A stretch of DNA of 64,000 bases, taken from contig JBAOKB010000173.1 of the NCBI GenBank assembly GCA_037044905.1, positions 310,001 through 374,000 on the forward strand, read 5' to 3'. This DNA comes from Hortaea werneckii. Its lineage: Eukaryota > Ascomycota > Dothideomycetes > Mycosphaerellales > Teratosphaeriaceae. Both the position numbers and the translations under genes were made by a program. A model generated the notes under the pieces. It made no database searches. It was not told the DNA's origin and saw only the letters and a program-made list of their open reading frames with translations. Shown one piece after another: positions 1-10,049 of the stretch (position 1 is its first letter; each line of letters starts with the position of its first letter).

Positions 1-1100
1 TGATCGGAGCATCTCAGACCAGTCTCTGCGACTGTGACGAGGCGGCCGAGCCCAGGCAGCATTTCACCTTCCACTGCCGGAAGTGTCCTGGCTCAGTGGA
101 AGAACAGCAACGATCCCTCTCGTGTCCCTGGGGAACGTCTTCCCCAATCCTACTGCAGCGGCATCCTTTGCGATGGCCAGTGTGGTACTACTACTCCCCC
201 AGATGTCCTTTCGGCCCCGGCTTGGCCACACGAGCAGAGCCAGCTTAACGAAGGCATTTCGCACGACACAAGTTCACACTGGACTGCATGCCTGCATCGA
301 ATGTTGCCAGAGCTGCAATGCTGTTGATCTTTCCACCGATGTAATCGTCTTGCCTCCATGGCAGTCCACCCCTGACGTGCGTCGAGTCCTCCGAACCGAT
401 AAACAGCCTGACCGGTCGTATAGGAACACGTACAGGGGAAGCTTGCCCGTACTCTGTGGGCGCACAGCACTGGTTTGGGAGGGTCGCTGATGCACCAAAG
501 CTGCGGCATAGAACAAGCTAATATATACTAGCACAAAAGTTCTACGTCTCCGCGCGTTTGTGTGTAATGGCCTTGCCTTGAGATGACGCTTTTGGTGTCC
601 GATTTGTCCTGTGATGCCTATCAGACAATGCAGCCTAGGCGCACGCAATAACAAGCCCGTAAATCTAAGCGTGCCACGCCGGCAAGCAGCACCAATCACT
701 GCCGTCATGCCCTCTAGCAGCTTAGGCGTCAGCTCACACAGCGATAATAGATTGCATCAACCCTGGCGTCTTTTGCAAGGCCAGCACGCGGCAGGACTCT
801 CGGGGCGAGCCGCCCATTGCGCTAAAGCGGGAGGGAGAGGTCACCGGTGCACGGTCGCAAGAATGCGCGTCCGTGGCCCAACACGCATTCTCCTCCATGC
901 AGATGCTCGTCGCTCTATCAAGGCTGTGATGCAGCTACGCGGCGCAACTTTACCTTGAGTCACACATCTCACAGCTCTCAGGTTCGGGACCATGGCGTGC
1001 GTTCTTGTCAAGGGCTGAGATGGCGTTTCCAATGGCTCTACCCTCATATCAATAACCCAACCGCCGACTTCACTACACAAGGCATCATTCTCAAAGGACC
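1..1100. other. stretch without a supported gene
   Basis: Overlapping open frames occur on both strands. None has a recognisable domain, a clear start context or a splice pattern. A minus-strand stretch around 60-500 has a faint dehydrogenase-like look (a Gly/Ser-rich segment), which is too weak to call. I see no RNA gene or repeat here. Confidence 0.5.
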
Positions 1101-3402
1101 ATGGCTAATTACAGCGCATCCGATTACGCAACTCTGCGCCAAGAGCTTAAAGCGTCACGTCGGGGACAGAGGGATGCGGAAGAACAACAGCGACGGGCGG
1201 AAGAACAACAGCGACGGGCGGAAGAACAACAGCGACGGGCGGAAGAACAACAGCGACGGGCGGAAGAACAACAGCGACAGGCGGAAGAACAACAACGATA
1301 GGCGGACGAACAACAGCGACAGGCGGAAGAAGAAAGAGAGAAGGCACGAGAGCTGACCCGCGAAACGACGTTTGACAAATACATCAAAGCTTGTCACTCG
1401 CTACTAGGTGAGCCGTTGCGAGTTGCATGCCCATCTCGCTCCACGAAAGGCAGCATCCCCGCGCCAACGGGAAAGTACTGCCCAACTACGTTTCGGGAGT
1501 GGACCAATTTCGATGCTGAACAAACAGAAGTCTACAATACAGTGCGCAGCTACTTGTAGCCCGCCTACGCGAACGCGCCGCGACTATTCTCGCCTATCCT
1601 CGCATTGCAAGACCTTGGGCGCAGGCTATGCTCACAACCTCTCAGCAGCGAAAAGGATCTGGAAGGAGTCGAACGATATGGGAAGGACGACCATGTCCGA
1701 GACATAGTCTCCGCCCTCTGCCGAATCCCTGCGGCTCGTTGAAAGGTTACGCCTTGGTAGCGGCTTCCGCTTCGACAGTCACGCAAACGCCCTCGATGAA
1801 GAGGCGACCGACGCCCGTGAAAGAGACACTGCATCTGGCAGGATGCAGCCCGACCAGTTCTGTGTACACCGCTTGGACGGCGATACGAGCAGGCTATTGA
1901 TGACGGTGGAGTACAAGCCACCACACAAACTGTCCACAGAAAACTTGTGCGCCGGGCTCCGACCCATGGATTTCTGGGAGGAGGTAGTCAACTCGGAGAC
2001 TATCCCCACGGAAAGAACAGAAAAGCTAAGGTACAATGCGACAAGGTTGGCTGGCGCTGCCATCGTACAAGAGTACCATGTTATGATACAAGAAGGGTTG
2101 GCAAACTCGTGTCTATCCACTGGATTGGCGCTGGTCTTCCTCTATGTTCCGGAACAGGATCCGACCACGTTGTACTATCGTCTCTGCGTGCCAAACGAAG
2201 ATGTACAGTCTGTGGGCGAGGAGAGAGCTCTACACCAGCCCGTGACCGCCGTTGGCAGACTGCTATGCCTCGCCCTAATGAGCTGCGCAACGTCTTTGCG
2301 GAGCAATGCGTGGCGAAACAGGGTTCAAGGCATGGTTCACGTGTGGGAGACGAACTTTGAGCACGCGCGGTCGGAAATACCTGACGAGCAGCTATACCAG
2401 ACGCCACCGGGTTCGGAGTATGTGCACTCATCGCCCATCGAATCTCCCCAAGATGGCGTTCGACGACGCAACACACGCTCACATCCTGTCTGCACACCTT
2501 CACCGGGCGTATTGCTGGACCAAAATGATCATTCGGATTCTTCTGATACCGAGCCGGATGTTGGCGTGTCCCGTCATAAACGAAACTTCAGCCAGATCGC
2601 CTCGTCGCCACCGCCGCCGCAGTCCCTAGTTCGACGTGATGTATGATCAAATCCGACCAGAGGACTCCAAAAAACTCTATCAACGTCGGCGTTTTGTACC
2701 CAGAACTGTTTGCTCGGCCTAAAACACCGGAGGCCACTAGACAACGCTTGTCCCAACGTCTCGGACCATCGCAGAGGACAGAAAACGGAGGAGCACGCGG
2801 TAACAGCCGTCGAAACGGTGTACAATCTCAAGCAACAGCTTGATAAGGATGTCGATCGCCACTGCGAACCTTTTGGGGAGTGCGGTAGCACTGGAGCACC
2901 GTTTAAAATCCGTTGTGAGTCTTACGGATACACCTTCGTCGGCAAAGGCACCACCTCGAGTCTTTGGCATGCAGTCTCTCGCGAGGCGCAATTCTACCAA
3001 ATCCTTCGCAGCGCGCAAGGCTTTGCCGTTCCAGTGTTCCTCGGGTCTATCGACATGGCGCAAAGTTACTTCCTACATGGGGCTGGCGAAATACAACATA
3101 TGCTTCTGATGGTGTGGGGAGGAGAGCCTCTCACTCAGTCGCAATGGGAAGATAAACGCGGCGCCGTGAAGAAGTCACATGCTAGAATCCGAGAGCTTGG
3201 TATTCGTCACGGTGATCTTCGGCGCCCGAACACGCTGTGGAACTCGGAGCTGAACCGAGTTCTCATCATCGATTTCCACAAGTCTGAGCTGATCAAGAAG
3301 CAGGATGGAATGCTCAAAAGGAGAGGTGGGTCGATGAGCAGCAGCTCTTCGAGACGACCTTGTCTTGCCCTTTGTTCATCGAGGTTGAACTTGTGGAGTT
3401 GA
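1101..3402 (+). pseudogene. decayed fungal kinase-like gene with coiled-coil N-terminus
   Basis: The start at 1101 (MANYSASDY) opens a Glu/Gln/Arg heptad-repeat coiled coil, followed by a conserved region around 1340-1560 (CHSLLGEPLRV, then PAPTGKYCPT). A middle domain lies at about 1740-2640 and a kinase-like C-terminal part at about 2690-3300. The kinase part shows VGKGTTSSLW, then RHGDLRRPNTLWN (HxD-type catalytic loop) and VLIIDFH (DFG-like position). I recognise the layout as a widespread fungal kinase-like family of unknown substrate. The frame is interrupted by TAG at 1299, TAG at 1557, a one-base frame change near 1730-1740 and TGA at 2644. Homology-like sequence continues across each break in the expected frame. 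TAG 1299 sits where neighbouring repeat units have CAG; TAG 1557 fits CAG and TGA 2644 fits CGA. I see no intron boundaries that would remove these stops, so I call it a pseudogene. Confidence 0.8.
1179..1325 (+). repeat. 21-bp tandem coding repeat (7 units)
   Basis: Seven 21-bp units encode EEQQRRA-type heptads. The first four are identical in protein, the fifth has RQA, the sixth carries the TAG stop in place of CAG, and the seventh begins with Asp. The heptad period and charge pattern predict a coiled coil at the N-terminus of the kinase-like pseudogene. Confidence 0.9.
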
Positions 3403-4185
3403 CCGCCCTACCGTATCGTCCTACACAACGCCGGCCTCTCCATGCGTCGACGCACGGTGAAGTCACCTTTCATTGTATGTTCAAATGCAGATATCATGCA
3501 TGGGCGCGAGCTTCCTAGGAAGCTGGACAAATTATTCAAGGCACTTCTACAGCACCCGCTGAACTGTTTCCGTAGAACAGGGATGATCTGGAGAGACTTT
3601 ATGGGTGAATGCTTCCCACTGAGGCTCTTAGAACCCCGCATTACGTCGACGAAACAATTTAGGGTACGCAGCCCTTGGAGGAAAAACTGGAATCATACGT
3701 CATGTATCCATAGATTTCCGCTCCTCACGAAATGTGCTAAGAGAAAGGTTCATAGTGCGATTGGTCAATGCTGAACATTCGGTATTCCGGCCATGCTCGC
3801 TTTGGACGAGGTTTCCCAAGCTCTATTGAGAGTAAAAATTTCGCGAATAATCGAGCGTCGCTTGCTGTCTTGCGCATTGTTGGGCTTCTATGGCACAAGC
3901 GAACTTGAGTTCCCAGCCAACATACTTCCAATCTAATAATCCTTGTTTTTGTTAAGTGTTTTCGACTTTTCGTTTATTCTATGAGGAAGGTTGTGGCCAG
4001 TAAAACATATCCAAACTCTGTTTGTTTGTCGTCGATTTGCTTTATATTGCGCCATGGAAATTCAGAAACTCTCCAACGACTTCCAAGGTCATCTGTCAGG
4101 CGTCCGAACATCGCTCCACACATGACGCTGTGACGTCTTTTGCAGCGCGTGATGCGGCTGCAACTTTAGCAGAGAGGCAAGTATG
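3403..4185. other. stretch without a supported gene
   Basis: It follows the kinase-like pseudogene. A 110-codon open frame at 3442-3774 has no recognisable feature. The last part is presumably the promoter region of the zinc-finger gene that follows. Confidence 0.5.
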
Positions 4186-4192
4186 TATAAAA
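4186..4192 (+). promoter_or_regulatory. TATA box of the GRF zinc-finger gene
   Basis: A TATAAAA sequence lies 125 bp upstream of the ATG at 4317, on the same strand. The position fits a core promoter with a 5' leader of about 90 nt. There is no other evidence. Confidence 0.45.
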
Positions 4193-4316
4193 GGGCTCCG
4201 CAGTTAGGGGCAGAGGCGTTGGTACGACCAGCTTTGCTAAGAGATCTTTCTATCAGGAGTCAAGCACGACTCCTCATCCGAGTTTCGCACCCAGTGTCTT
4301 AGAGTCCTTAGCCGAT

Positions 4317-4721
4317 ATGGTCGCGATCAAACACGATCCCGAGCAGGATTCACTCTTCCCAACGGAATCACCGAAGCTTTGTTGCCCGCTGTGCGGTAGG
4401 AGAGGCAGTAATATCGTCAAGCTCGTTACGAGGAGAAGCAATCGAAACGGTAACGCCAACCGACCGTACTTGAAGTGCTTGGATTGCCGCAAATTCATGA
4501 CGTTCACCGACTCTCGTGGAGATCATACAGTCAACAGAATATGTTGTTGTCACAAGCCCAGTCGAATTCAGGTTTCCAGCCTGCAGAAGGGCCGCAGGCT
4601 TCACTATGTCTGCAGCACTGGCCAATGTGACTTCTGGGAGCTGGCTATGAACCAGGAAAGTAAGGAGATTGTCTTGTCAGAGGAATTAGTCAAGGGCATG
4701 GCAGAATTAAAGTTGTTCTAG
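4317..4721 (+). CDS. small GRF-type zinc-finger protein
   Basis: This 134-aa protein has two cysteine-rich modules. Module 1 (residues 22-62) reads CCPLC, then NANRPYLKC, then LDCRKFMTF, the pattern of a GRF-type zinc finger (cysteines around an N-R-P-Y-x-K-C core with an aromatic tail). Module 2 (about 76-107) repeats the idea with CCCHKPS, LHYVC and CDFWE. GRF fingers bind single-stranded nucleic acid and usually sit at the end of DNA-repair or topoisomerase proteins. A free-standing double module is less usual, and its role cannot be read from the sequence. No signal peptide or membrane segment is seen. The ATG is the first in the frame and follows a TATA box at 4186. A fragment of a larger lost gene is possible. 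Confidence 0.6.
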   Translation: MVAIKHDPEQDSLFPTESPKLCCPLCGRRGSNIVKLVTRRSNRNGNANRPYLKCLDCRKFMTFTDSRGDHTVNRICCCHKPSRIQVSSLQKGRRLHYVCSTGQCDFWELAMNQESKEIVLSEELVKGMAELKLF

Positions 4722-5649
4722 TGCTTGACAAGGTAAAGGTCCACTAATGCAAAACCAAAATTTTCTAGAGGCTATTTGAAGTTGCAACGGTGTAATTCAT
4801 TCAACATACAGGAATGCCATTCCATTCGACCTCTTGAACAGTCACTTCAACCTTGGCTAGTTCATTCTGTATTACATGTCGTTATTTTGAAAACTTGTGT
4901 TCTAGCTCATGTTTCTTCTCACATCGTCTCTGATCAGAGTTGCCCTGGTGATATTGGAAATAGTCCAAAACGCCTTCGGACCCATACATTCGTGTAGCAG
5001 TTTTAAATTCGCTTTCAAGATCTGATGTCGCACAGTCTCTTAGGCAGACACAGACCCTACTCATAGCATGGAGACATGACGAGAATGCCCACAATGCTCA
5101 AGAAGGAAGCTTCTTCTTGGCCACTACACGCAGTCCCGACCTTCTAAACCAAAGAACAGCGTTAGCACTTCCGTCTGCTCGTCGCCTGTCCTCTGTGGTG
5201 AGCAATGTTGGTCATTCGAGCCGGATTCGAAGCTCGTCACTTCACCGCATTGATGTCGGCGTTATGTGATCAGTACGCAGAATTCAGAATTCATTAATAC
5301 AATGGCGACAGTAATTATATGACCTGTTTGAGTTGCTAAATCATGTTTTGCTGAACGATCTGATAAATCTATCTTCGAAGTTCAGTCGACCCCAGGTTTT
5401 GACCTTACTTGCCTTGAAACAGGCGTCGCCGCGTCGCTTGATCCACTCGGTCCCGAGTCAAATTGCGCACGCCTGTGCGACTTGCACAGCCAATGACGAC
5501 CAGACTGAGTTTGATTGGCGCCAAAATCGATTTGTCAATGCGCTGGGTCGTCTCAGCGTCAAATGCAGATACGCACGTCGATCGAAAATGGCAACACTCT
5601 TGGCTGCGTTTCGGTCTCAGGGTCGTAAGCGGTGCCATTCTTGGCATGC
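4722..5649. other. stretch without a supported gene
   Basis: It is AT-rich at the start. Open frames at 5333-5653 show no domain or splice structure. A palindromic segment near 5205-5225 superficially resembles a tRNA T-arm but does not fold as one. Confidence 0.5.
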
Positions 5650-6150
5650 ATGAAGTCGGTGTGGCAATTAACTGTAGACCGAAAATTTGCCGCGCAAAGG
5701 TACATACAACTGACCCCCCGCGTCAATATCTTTTCAAATATCTCCAACAATTTCGAGAGCATCATGATCGAGTTCGCGACGACCCCTCCGACGCTTACCA
5801 GCATTGCAAGCATTGTAGAGTCTTTGTTTGGTTTTGCGCCCGCCTTCATTTTCGGCACTGAAACGACGCCGTATCTTGGAAGTGAATACGCTGTTTTTGC
5901 TCTTGAGGTCAAAGAAGCGGGTCTTCGAGTGTGTGTTCGCCTTCTTCGAGAACCTGCGGGAGTCCAAAGGAGCCACTTGCTCAGCCGTGAAGTTGAATTA
6001 CGCCAATGCATCGAAAGCGCCAATACTCATCCATTCCAAAACTTAATTGCTTTCGACACATCTTCCGACAACGCATTGCAGTCTCCATAAATGATCCTAG
6101 AGTGGAGGGACGGCCTAGTGTGTAGCTTTGATTCTATATTTTACACGCCG
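5650..6150 (+). pseudogene. relic of an aminoglycoside-phosphotransferase-like (APH) gene
   Basis: The frame from the ATG at 5650 ends at TAA 6088-6090 and continues in the same frame with MILEWRDG. The stretch VFALEVKEAGLRVCVRLLRE, then LLSREVELRQCIESAN, then FDTSSDNALQSP and MILEWRDG, follows the N-lobe of fungal APH-family kinase-like proteins: the Arg/Lys strand, the Glu helix, then the linker with Y-M-I-L-E-W. The TAA stands exactly where the family has Tyr before M-I-L-E-W, so one base change made the stop. After about 6120 the resemblance is lost, and no catalytic loop (HxD) is present. The gene is therefore truncated as well as interrupted. Confidence 0.6.
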
Positions 6151-6295
6151 GTCGCGTTACACATAGTAGACGCTGAAGTGGTTCTGCTGCCGGTGGGCTG
6201 CGAGAAAGCCCGCTGTACTTCACCTCTTCCCTACAATCTTACCTTGTTTCTAACACAACACACACTACACTTCTGATGCTGAAATTTCGTAAGCA

Positions 6296-6700
6296 TTGAA
6301 AATGAAGCCATCCGAGATGAATGTCCAAGTTTCAAGAGAACCGGGATCGAAAAAGGCAAACGAATCGATTCCAACCCCGCTTAGGGTTAACCCTAACGCT
6401 CACCCAAAAGGAAACGAACCGACTCGATTCGTTCCACCACTAGTGGTAGGCGATGAGGAGTGTGCGTGCTTCCGAGAGCGAGTGAGGCTAGGCCGGCGGG
6501 AGAGGGTAGCGAAGAGGAAACAGGCAGCCCTGCTGTACTATGGGGAGAGGGAGAAAATTACAAATATTGACTCCTTGTTGAATAGCAAGCAATGGGCGAG
6601 GGCGTATAAAGCGTTAGAAGGGGTGCGAGCGGTGCTGTTGGAAACCCAAGAGGAGGCCGGAGACGAGACCGAGACGGGCAGTGCAATAGTCGAATTGTAG
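6296..6700 (+). CDS. hypothetical protein, 134 aa
   Basis: The open frame begins at the TTG-type triplet at 6296, with ATGs at 6302 and 6317. The C-terminal half is charged and probably helical (residues about 55-120, rich in Arg/Glu). I do not recognise a family. An odd feature is that codons for LRVNPN come from a perfect telomere-repeat palindrome (6381-6396). The retroelement-like sequence that follows raises the possibility that this is part of an old element rather than a host gene. Confidence 0.3.
   Translation: MKMKPSEMNVQVSREPGSKKANESIPTPLRVNPNAHPKGNEPTRFVPPLVVGDEECACFRERVRLGRRERVAKRKQAALLYYGEREKITNIDSLLNSKQWARAYKALEGVRAVLLETQEEAGDETETGSAIVEL
6381..6396. repeat. head-to-head telomere-repeat palindrome (16 bp)
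   Basis: TTAGGGTTAACCCTAA is a perfect palindrome made of telomere repeats facing each other. It lies inside the hypothetical frame 6296-6700. Confidence 0.8.
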
Positions 6701-7215
6701 TACTCTTCGATCATCCTCTGTCTTCGTCCTGGATGACGTTAAGCTCCGCTCCTAAGTTGGTTAGACCAACTAGCTAATGCCCCGTAAGCTAGGAGAGGAT
6801 TGCCTATATGTACCTAGGCGACTCCAAGGCGACAAGACGGTGAGCGCATGCGGGTAATGCCCGATCCTGCCTATATATTTCTAGGCTGGAGATGCAGAAG
6901 CCGGTGGATCGGCTAGTCGCCGATGATGTAGGCCTCTACCGATCGGTGTACCGATAGTAGCAAGCGCCTGTTGGCGACGTCGGAACTCGCTGTATAAAGG
7001 ACACGGCAAGCGACAAAACCTTTTACTAATTAGTTATGTTCCACTAGTTGGACTAAGGGTGTTCTCTGTAAGTGAACCTACAAAGAGACTTATATCAACT
7101 GGTAGAAAACAAGAGCTCGAGTGCCTTTCTACCGACCGGTGGTTCGGGTCCGCTGGGCCAAGGTATGGCTAGGCCTGTGTTGCCGCGGCAGACAGGTAAT
7201 TAGCAATAGGGAGGT
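6701..7215 (+). other. possible LTR-like remnant
   Basis: The segment has a TATA-like box (GTATAAAGG near 6992) and a perfect 6-bp inverted repeat with a 3-nt loop near 6756-6770. Near 7099 it has TATCA followed by CTGGTAGAAA, which recalls the end of an LTR followed by a tRNA-Met-type primer site. No second copy, target duplication or coding remnant is seen in the window, so this stays tentative. No gene is supported. Confidence 0.2.
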
Positions 7216-7524
7216 CTAATTAGGCCGGGGCGAAAGGAGGGCGGAGCTCGATAACCTTAGAGAGCAGCCGACGAGGACATAGATGACCAACCCTAGAATT
7301 ATACGACAGATGGTTGCGACATCTGTATAGTCGAATGGCTGGGGTGCAGCCATGGTGAACAGCAAGTAGGCATGCCACGACCTACCTCTGCCTAAACCAA
7401 ACACCCCCGGTACGTAAACGTCCGTAGCGGTACCAGAACCCCCTGATCCCTCGGGGCAGTCCGAAGACACTAATGGTGTTCGACGGACCTGTGGATCCTG
7501 TACAAGTAGCAGCGGGTTATACAT
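7216..7524 (-). CDS. hypothetical small protein with one membrane segment
   Basis: The frame starts at the first ATG (7524, MYNPLLL) and encodes about 102 aa. A Gly/Ser stretch is followed near the C-terminus by a hydrophobic helix (ICRIILGLVIYVLVGCSL). The family is not recognised, and there is no promoter or splice evidence. It could be a chance frame. Confidence 0.2.
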   Translation of the reverse strand: MYNPLLLVQDPQVRRTPLVSSDCPEGSGGSGTATDVYVPGVFGLGRGRSWHAYLLFTMAAPQPFDYTDVATICRIILGLVIYVLVGCSLRLSSSALLSPRPN

Positions 7525-7822
7525 TGTGCTCTTGCGAAGGCTGTCTCTGGCAGACCTAACAGGCGGATTCTCGAATGGTGCAGCTTCTGAATCTGTCGTG
7601 GCAGCGAGGAATTGGTCTTCACCTAGTGGTATCTGAAGCGTCTGCCGCCTGCTTGCAGATGGGAAGGTCCTGGATGGACTGTGCCGCACTGCGGTGTTGG
7701 CTGAGATGGCCTTTGTGCGTCCTCACCGGCATGGAGGTAGCTGCATAGTGTTTCTCGGGGTCGTGAATTCCGCATGCTACGACGGAGTGAGTCCTCCTAT
7801 AGGAGGTCATCGTGGACAAGAC

Positions 7823-7837
7823 CCCTAACCCTAACCC
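7823..7837. repeat. interstitial telomere-like repeat
   Basis: CCCTAACCCTAACCC, two and a half telomere units, lies 9 bp beyond the 3' end of the nickel/cobalt transporter gene. Confidence 0.75.
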
Positions 7838-7846
7838 GTTCTACTA

Positions 7847-9109
7847 CTAATGGTAGGCTCGACTCGTAGTACCAACACCAATGCCGTGCACTCCAGCAAT
7901 ATTTGTCGAAACACCTGCCTTCGTTTGCCCAGGACTAATCTCACCCGTAGAAGCTTGTCTTACACTCACACACCCCTGCTCCTCTTCAGTCTCGTGTACA
8001 TGAATCGTCCTCCAACGATCTATTTTCGTCCTCCAAGGGCGGTAGCACACAATTGCCAAGCCACCAAACACGACGAGCGATCCGCAAATGCCCCCTTCGA
8101 TGACATCGTATTTGTCGCCAGCAACCTTCACCCCCTGCCAAAAAGCTCCGTCCAGCTCTGGCCGTACAGCCAAGATCATCGTAGGGAGCTGCAAGGTCCC
8201 GATCACCAACGCAACCGCGACTGTAATCGCCGTAAGTACACATTGGTAGTATAGAACCGCGATTTGATCACTCGCCAGCCGCGCGGAGGAATACAAACTC
8301 ATCATTGCTGCACCGTCTGTGGTGTCGAGAAGACACATACCTGCTGTGAACAGGACTGGGAAAATCAAGATCAGCCACATGGATGTCCCCGCGGCGGCTT
8401 GGATAGAGCTTATTCCGAGCAGAGCAACTTCAGAGGACGTGTCGAATCCCAGTCCGAAGAGAATGCCGAGCGGGTACATTTTCCAAGGTTGGTTGATGAG
8501 TCGGAAGAGGCGCTTGAGGAGAGCGGTCATGCAGCCGCCTCCTGAGAACAGATTGGTTGAGGACATTTGCTCGTGCCTATTTGGTAGGCGAATTGCGTCG
8601 CGGAGACTGGTGATGAGCTTGTAGAGAATGTAACCATTCATCGTGCCTAGGATGATTAGAAAGGCGGAGGAGACTGAACTGCCGATTATCCCGCCTATAT
8701 CGGCGAAGCAGTCAAAGCGGTTGGTAATAGCCGCTGAGCTGGCGGCTACAACGATGGAGGTGACGAGCACGATCGTACTATGGCCACTCGAGAAGAATGT
8801 GCCGACTGTCACAGGGTGTTGGCCTGATGCTACTAGACGACGGGTGCAGAGGTCGATGGCGGCGATATGGTCTGCGTCCAGGGCGTGGCGGAGGCCGAGC
8901 GTGTAAGCTAGTACAGCGGTGGAGACCAGGGAGATGTGGAAGTGAAGGACGACAGCGCAGGCGATCCAGACGAAGATGTTGATCAGTACCAAGAAAAGGA
9001 CCATGGCTATTGCAGAGCCAGGTAAGCAGCGTAAATACCGAACTCGGGAATGGCATGTAGCTACTTCTTCTGTCATGCGGTGAATATAGCAATGAATCAT
9101 GCCTTCCAT
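7847..9109 (-). CDS. nickel/cobalt transporter (NiCoT/NicO family)
   Basis: This 420-aa polytopic membrane protein imports Ni2+ or Co2+ across a membrane; in fungi such ions serve mainly urease. The family signatures are all present. RHALDADHIAAID (residues 74-86) holds the H-x4-D-H metal motif in the second helix. FFSSGHSTIV (105-114) and LGFDTSSEVALL (220-231) follow, and LLDTTDGAAM (260-269) completes the set. Eight or so hydrophobic segments lie between residue 33 and 360, with a polar tail. The first ATG (9109) is used; Met4 and Met12 are alternatives. The gene has no intron and no interruption. Ni versus Co preference cannot be told from the sequence. An interstitial telomere-like repeat lies just past its stop, and the retrotransposon array begins 525 bp upstream. 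Confidence 0.92.
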   Translation of the reverse strand: MEGMIHCYIHRMTEEVATCHSRVRYLRCLPGSAIAMVLFLVLINIFVWIACAVVLHFHISLVSTAVLAYTLGLRHALDADHIAAIDLCTRRLVASGQHPVTVGTFFSSGHSTIVLVTSIVVAASSAAITNRFDCFADIGGIIGSSVSSAFLIILGTMNGYILYKLITSLRDAIRLPNRHEQMSSTNLFSGGGCMTALLKRLFRLINQPWKMYPLGILFGLGFDTSSEVALLGISSIQAAAGTSMWLILIFPVLFTAGMCLLDTTDGAAMMSLYSSARLASDQIAVLYYQCVLTAITVAVALVIGTLQLPTMILAVRPELDGAFWQGVKVAGDKYDVIEGGICGSLVVFGGLAIVCYRPWRTKIDRWRTIHVHETEEEQGCVSVRQASTGEISPGQTKAGVSTNIAGVHGIGVGTTSRAYH

Positions 9110-9634
9110 GATTCTAATTCCGTGCGGAGTGGGCCTGTTGCACTGTGGTAGGGTTAGAGTGGTGCTGATGCTGTGTTCGCCGGGTATCCTGTTTTTTCAG
9201 AGGTCTCTCAAGGGCGCTGATGTTGATAGTGGTGAGCAGACGTCCGACCCTGTAACTAGATTCAGCAGTCTGGCGACTTCCAGAAAGTACTTCTCATGTA
9301 CCAGATCACAATTCTGCGTTTTGCTCCATGTCTCTAGGAACCATATGGATACGGTATTGTTATGATAATGGTGCTCATGCTTGGAAGAAAGTGGGGTCGG
9401 TATTAGCGAGTGCGGGGCATGACACCTTATGAGGGCACGACCTGTTTCGGCGAAACTTGTGATCTGCACAGCCGGGCAGCTAAGAGATTTAAACAATATC
9501 GACTTTACTAGTTCTTAAAGAAGCTTAAGGTAAGAAGCGGCTTATATACAAGCTTAATATCTTAATAGAAGCCCTATTTCTATAAGCAATTGTTCCTTGT
9601 CTAGTTATATATTATCTAAAGAAGTACTAGTATT
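9110..9634. other. promoter region and AT-rich flank of the retrotransposon array
   Basis: The first part should hold the promoter of the nickel/cobalt transporter. From about 9490 the sequence becomes AT-rich with many TA steps. That composition is like the other side of the retrotransposon array (22897-23239) and suggests an old, mutated repeat into which the elements inserted. No gene is seen. Confidence 0.5.
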
Positions 9635-10036
9635 TGTTGCGACCCTACGAAGTAGTGTCACGGGTTTAGAGCTCTTTGGAACAGATGTGTCAAGACAACT
9701 GGGTTGTGGGATAACTGATTGTGACAAGGCTGTTGGGTCTCTACCTAACAGTCGGATTGCAACATGAGTTGAACACACGAACTCCTAGTGAGAAACGTGT
9801 CTAGTTATATACATAAGAGATTCGTGTCTTCATGCACTTGATCGCTTGGTCGCTCAGCGATCGGTCGCTCAGTGATCGCCTGGTCGCTCGTCGACCGGTC
9901 GCTCACTTGCATATATGCAGTCGGTCGCCTGCCAAGGTAGCGCTCACCTGCATACACGTCACGTGACTCTTTTCTTCCCCGGCCCTCACTGGCCAATCGC
10001 TTCGGGTCTGTCCGTCTCGTGACCGTGTTCGTAACA
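9635..10036 (-). repeat. LTR 1 (402 bp), 3' LTR of copy A
   Basis: It starts TGTTGCGACC and ends GTTCGTAACA on the plus strand. Positions 9635-9787 equal the other two LTRs; from 9788 on it is diverged by substitutions only, with no length change. The flank just outside (GTATT) does not match the outer flank of LTR 3 (TTTAG), so no target-site duplication is seen. Confidence 0.95.
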
Positions 10037-10049
10037 CCATCCCCCTTTC
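10037..10049 (-). promoter_or_regulatory. polypurine tract, copy A
   Basis: On the minus strand GAAAGGGGGATGG directly precedes the 3' LTR, the expected site for plus-strand DNA priming in reverse transcription. Confidence 0.7.

Noticed and set aside
60..500. Possible zinc-type dehydrogenase fragment on the minus strand
   Set aside because: Only a short Gly/Ser-rich stretch resembles the family; the surrounding sequence does not continue it.
1179..1325. CRISPR-like array
   Set aside because: The 21-bp units are directly abutting without spacers and encode heptads in frame; it is a coding repeat.
5195..5240. tRNA T-arm-like GGATTCGAAGC
   Set aside because: The flanks form a different palindrome and no acceptor, D or anticodon arm can be built.
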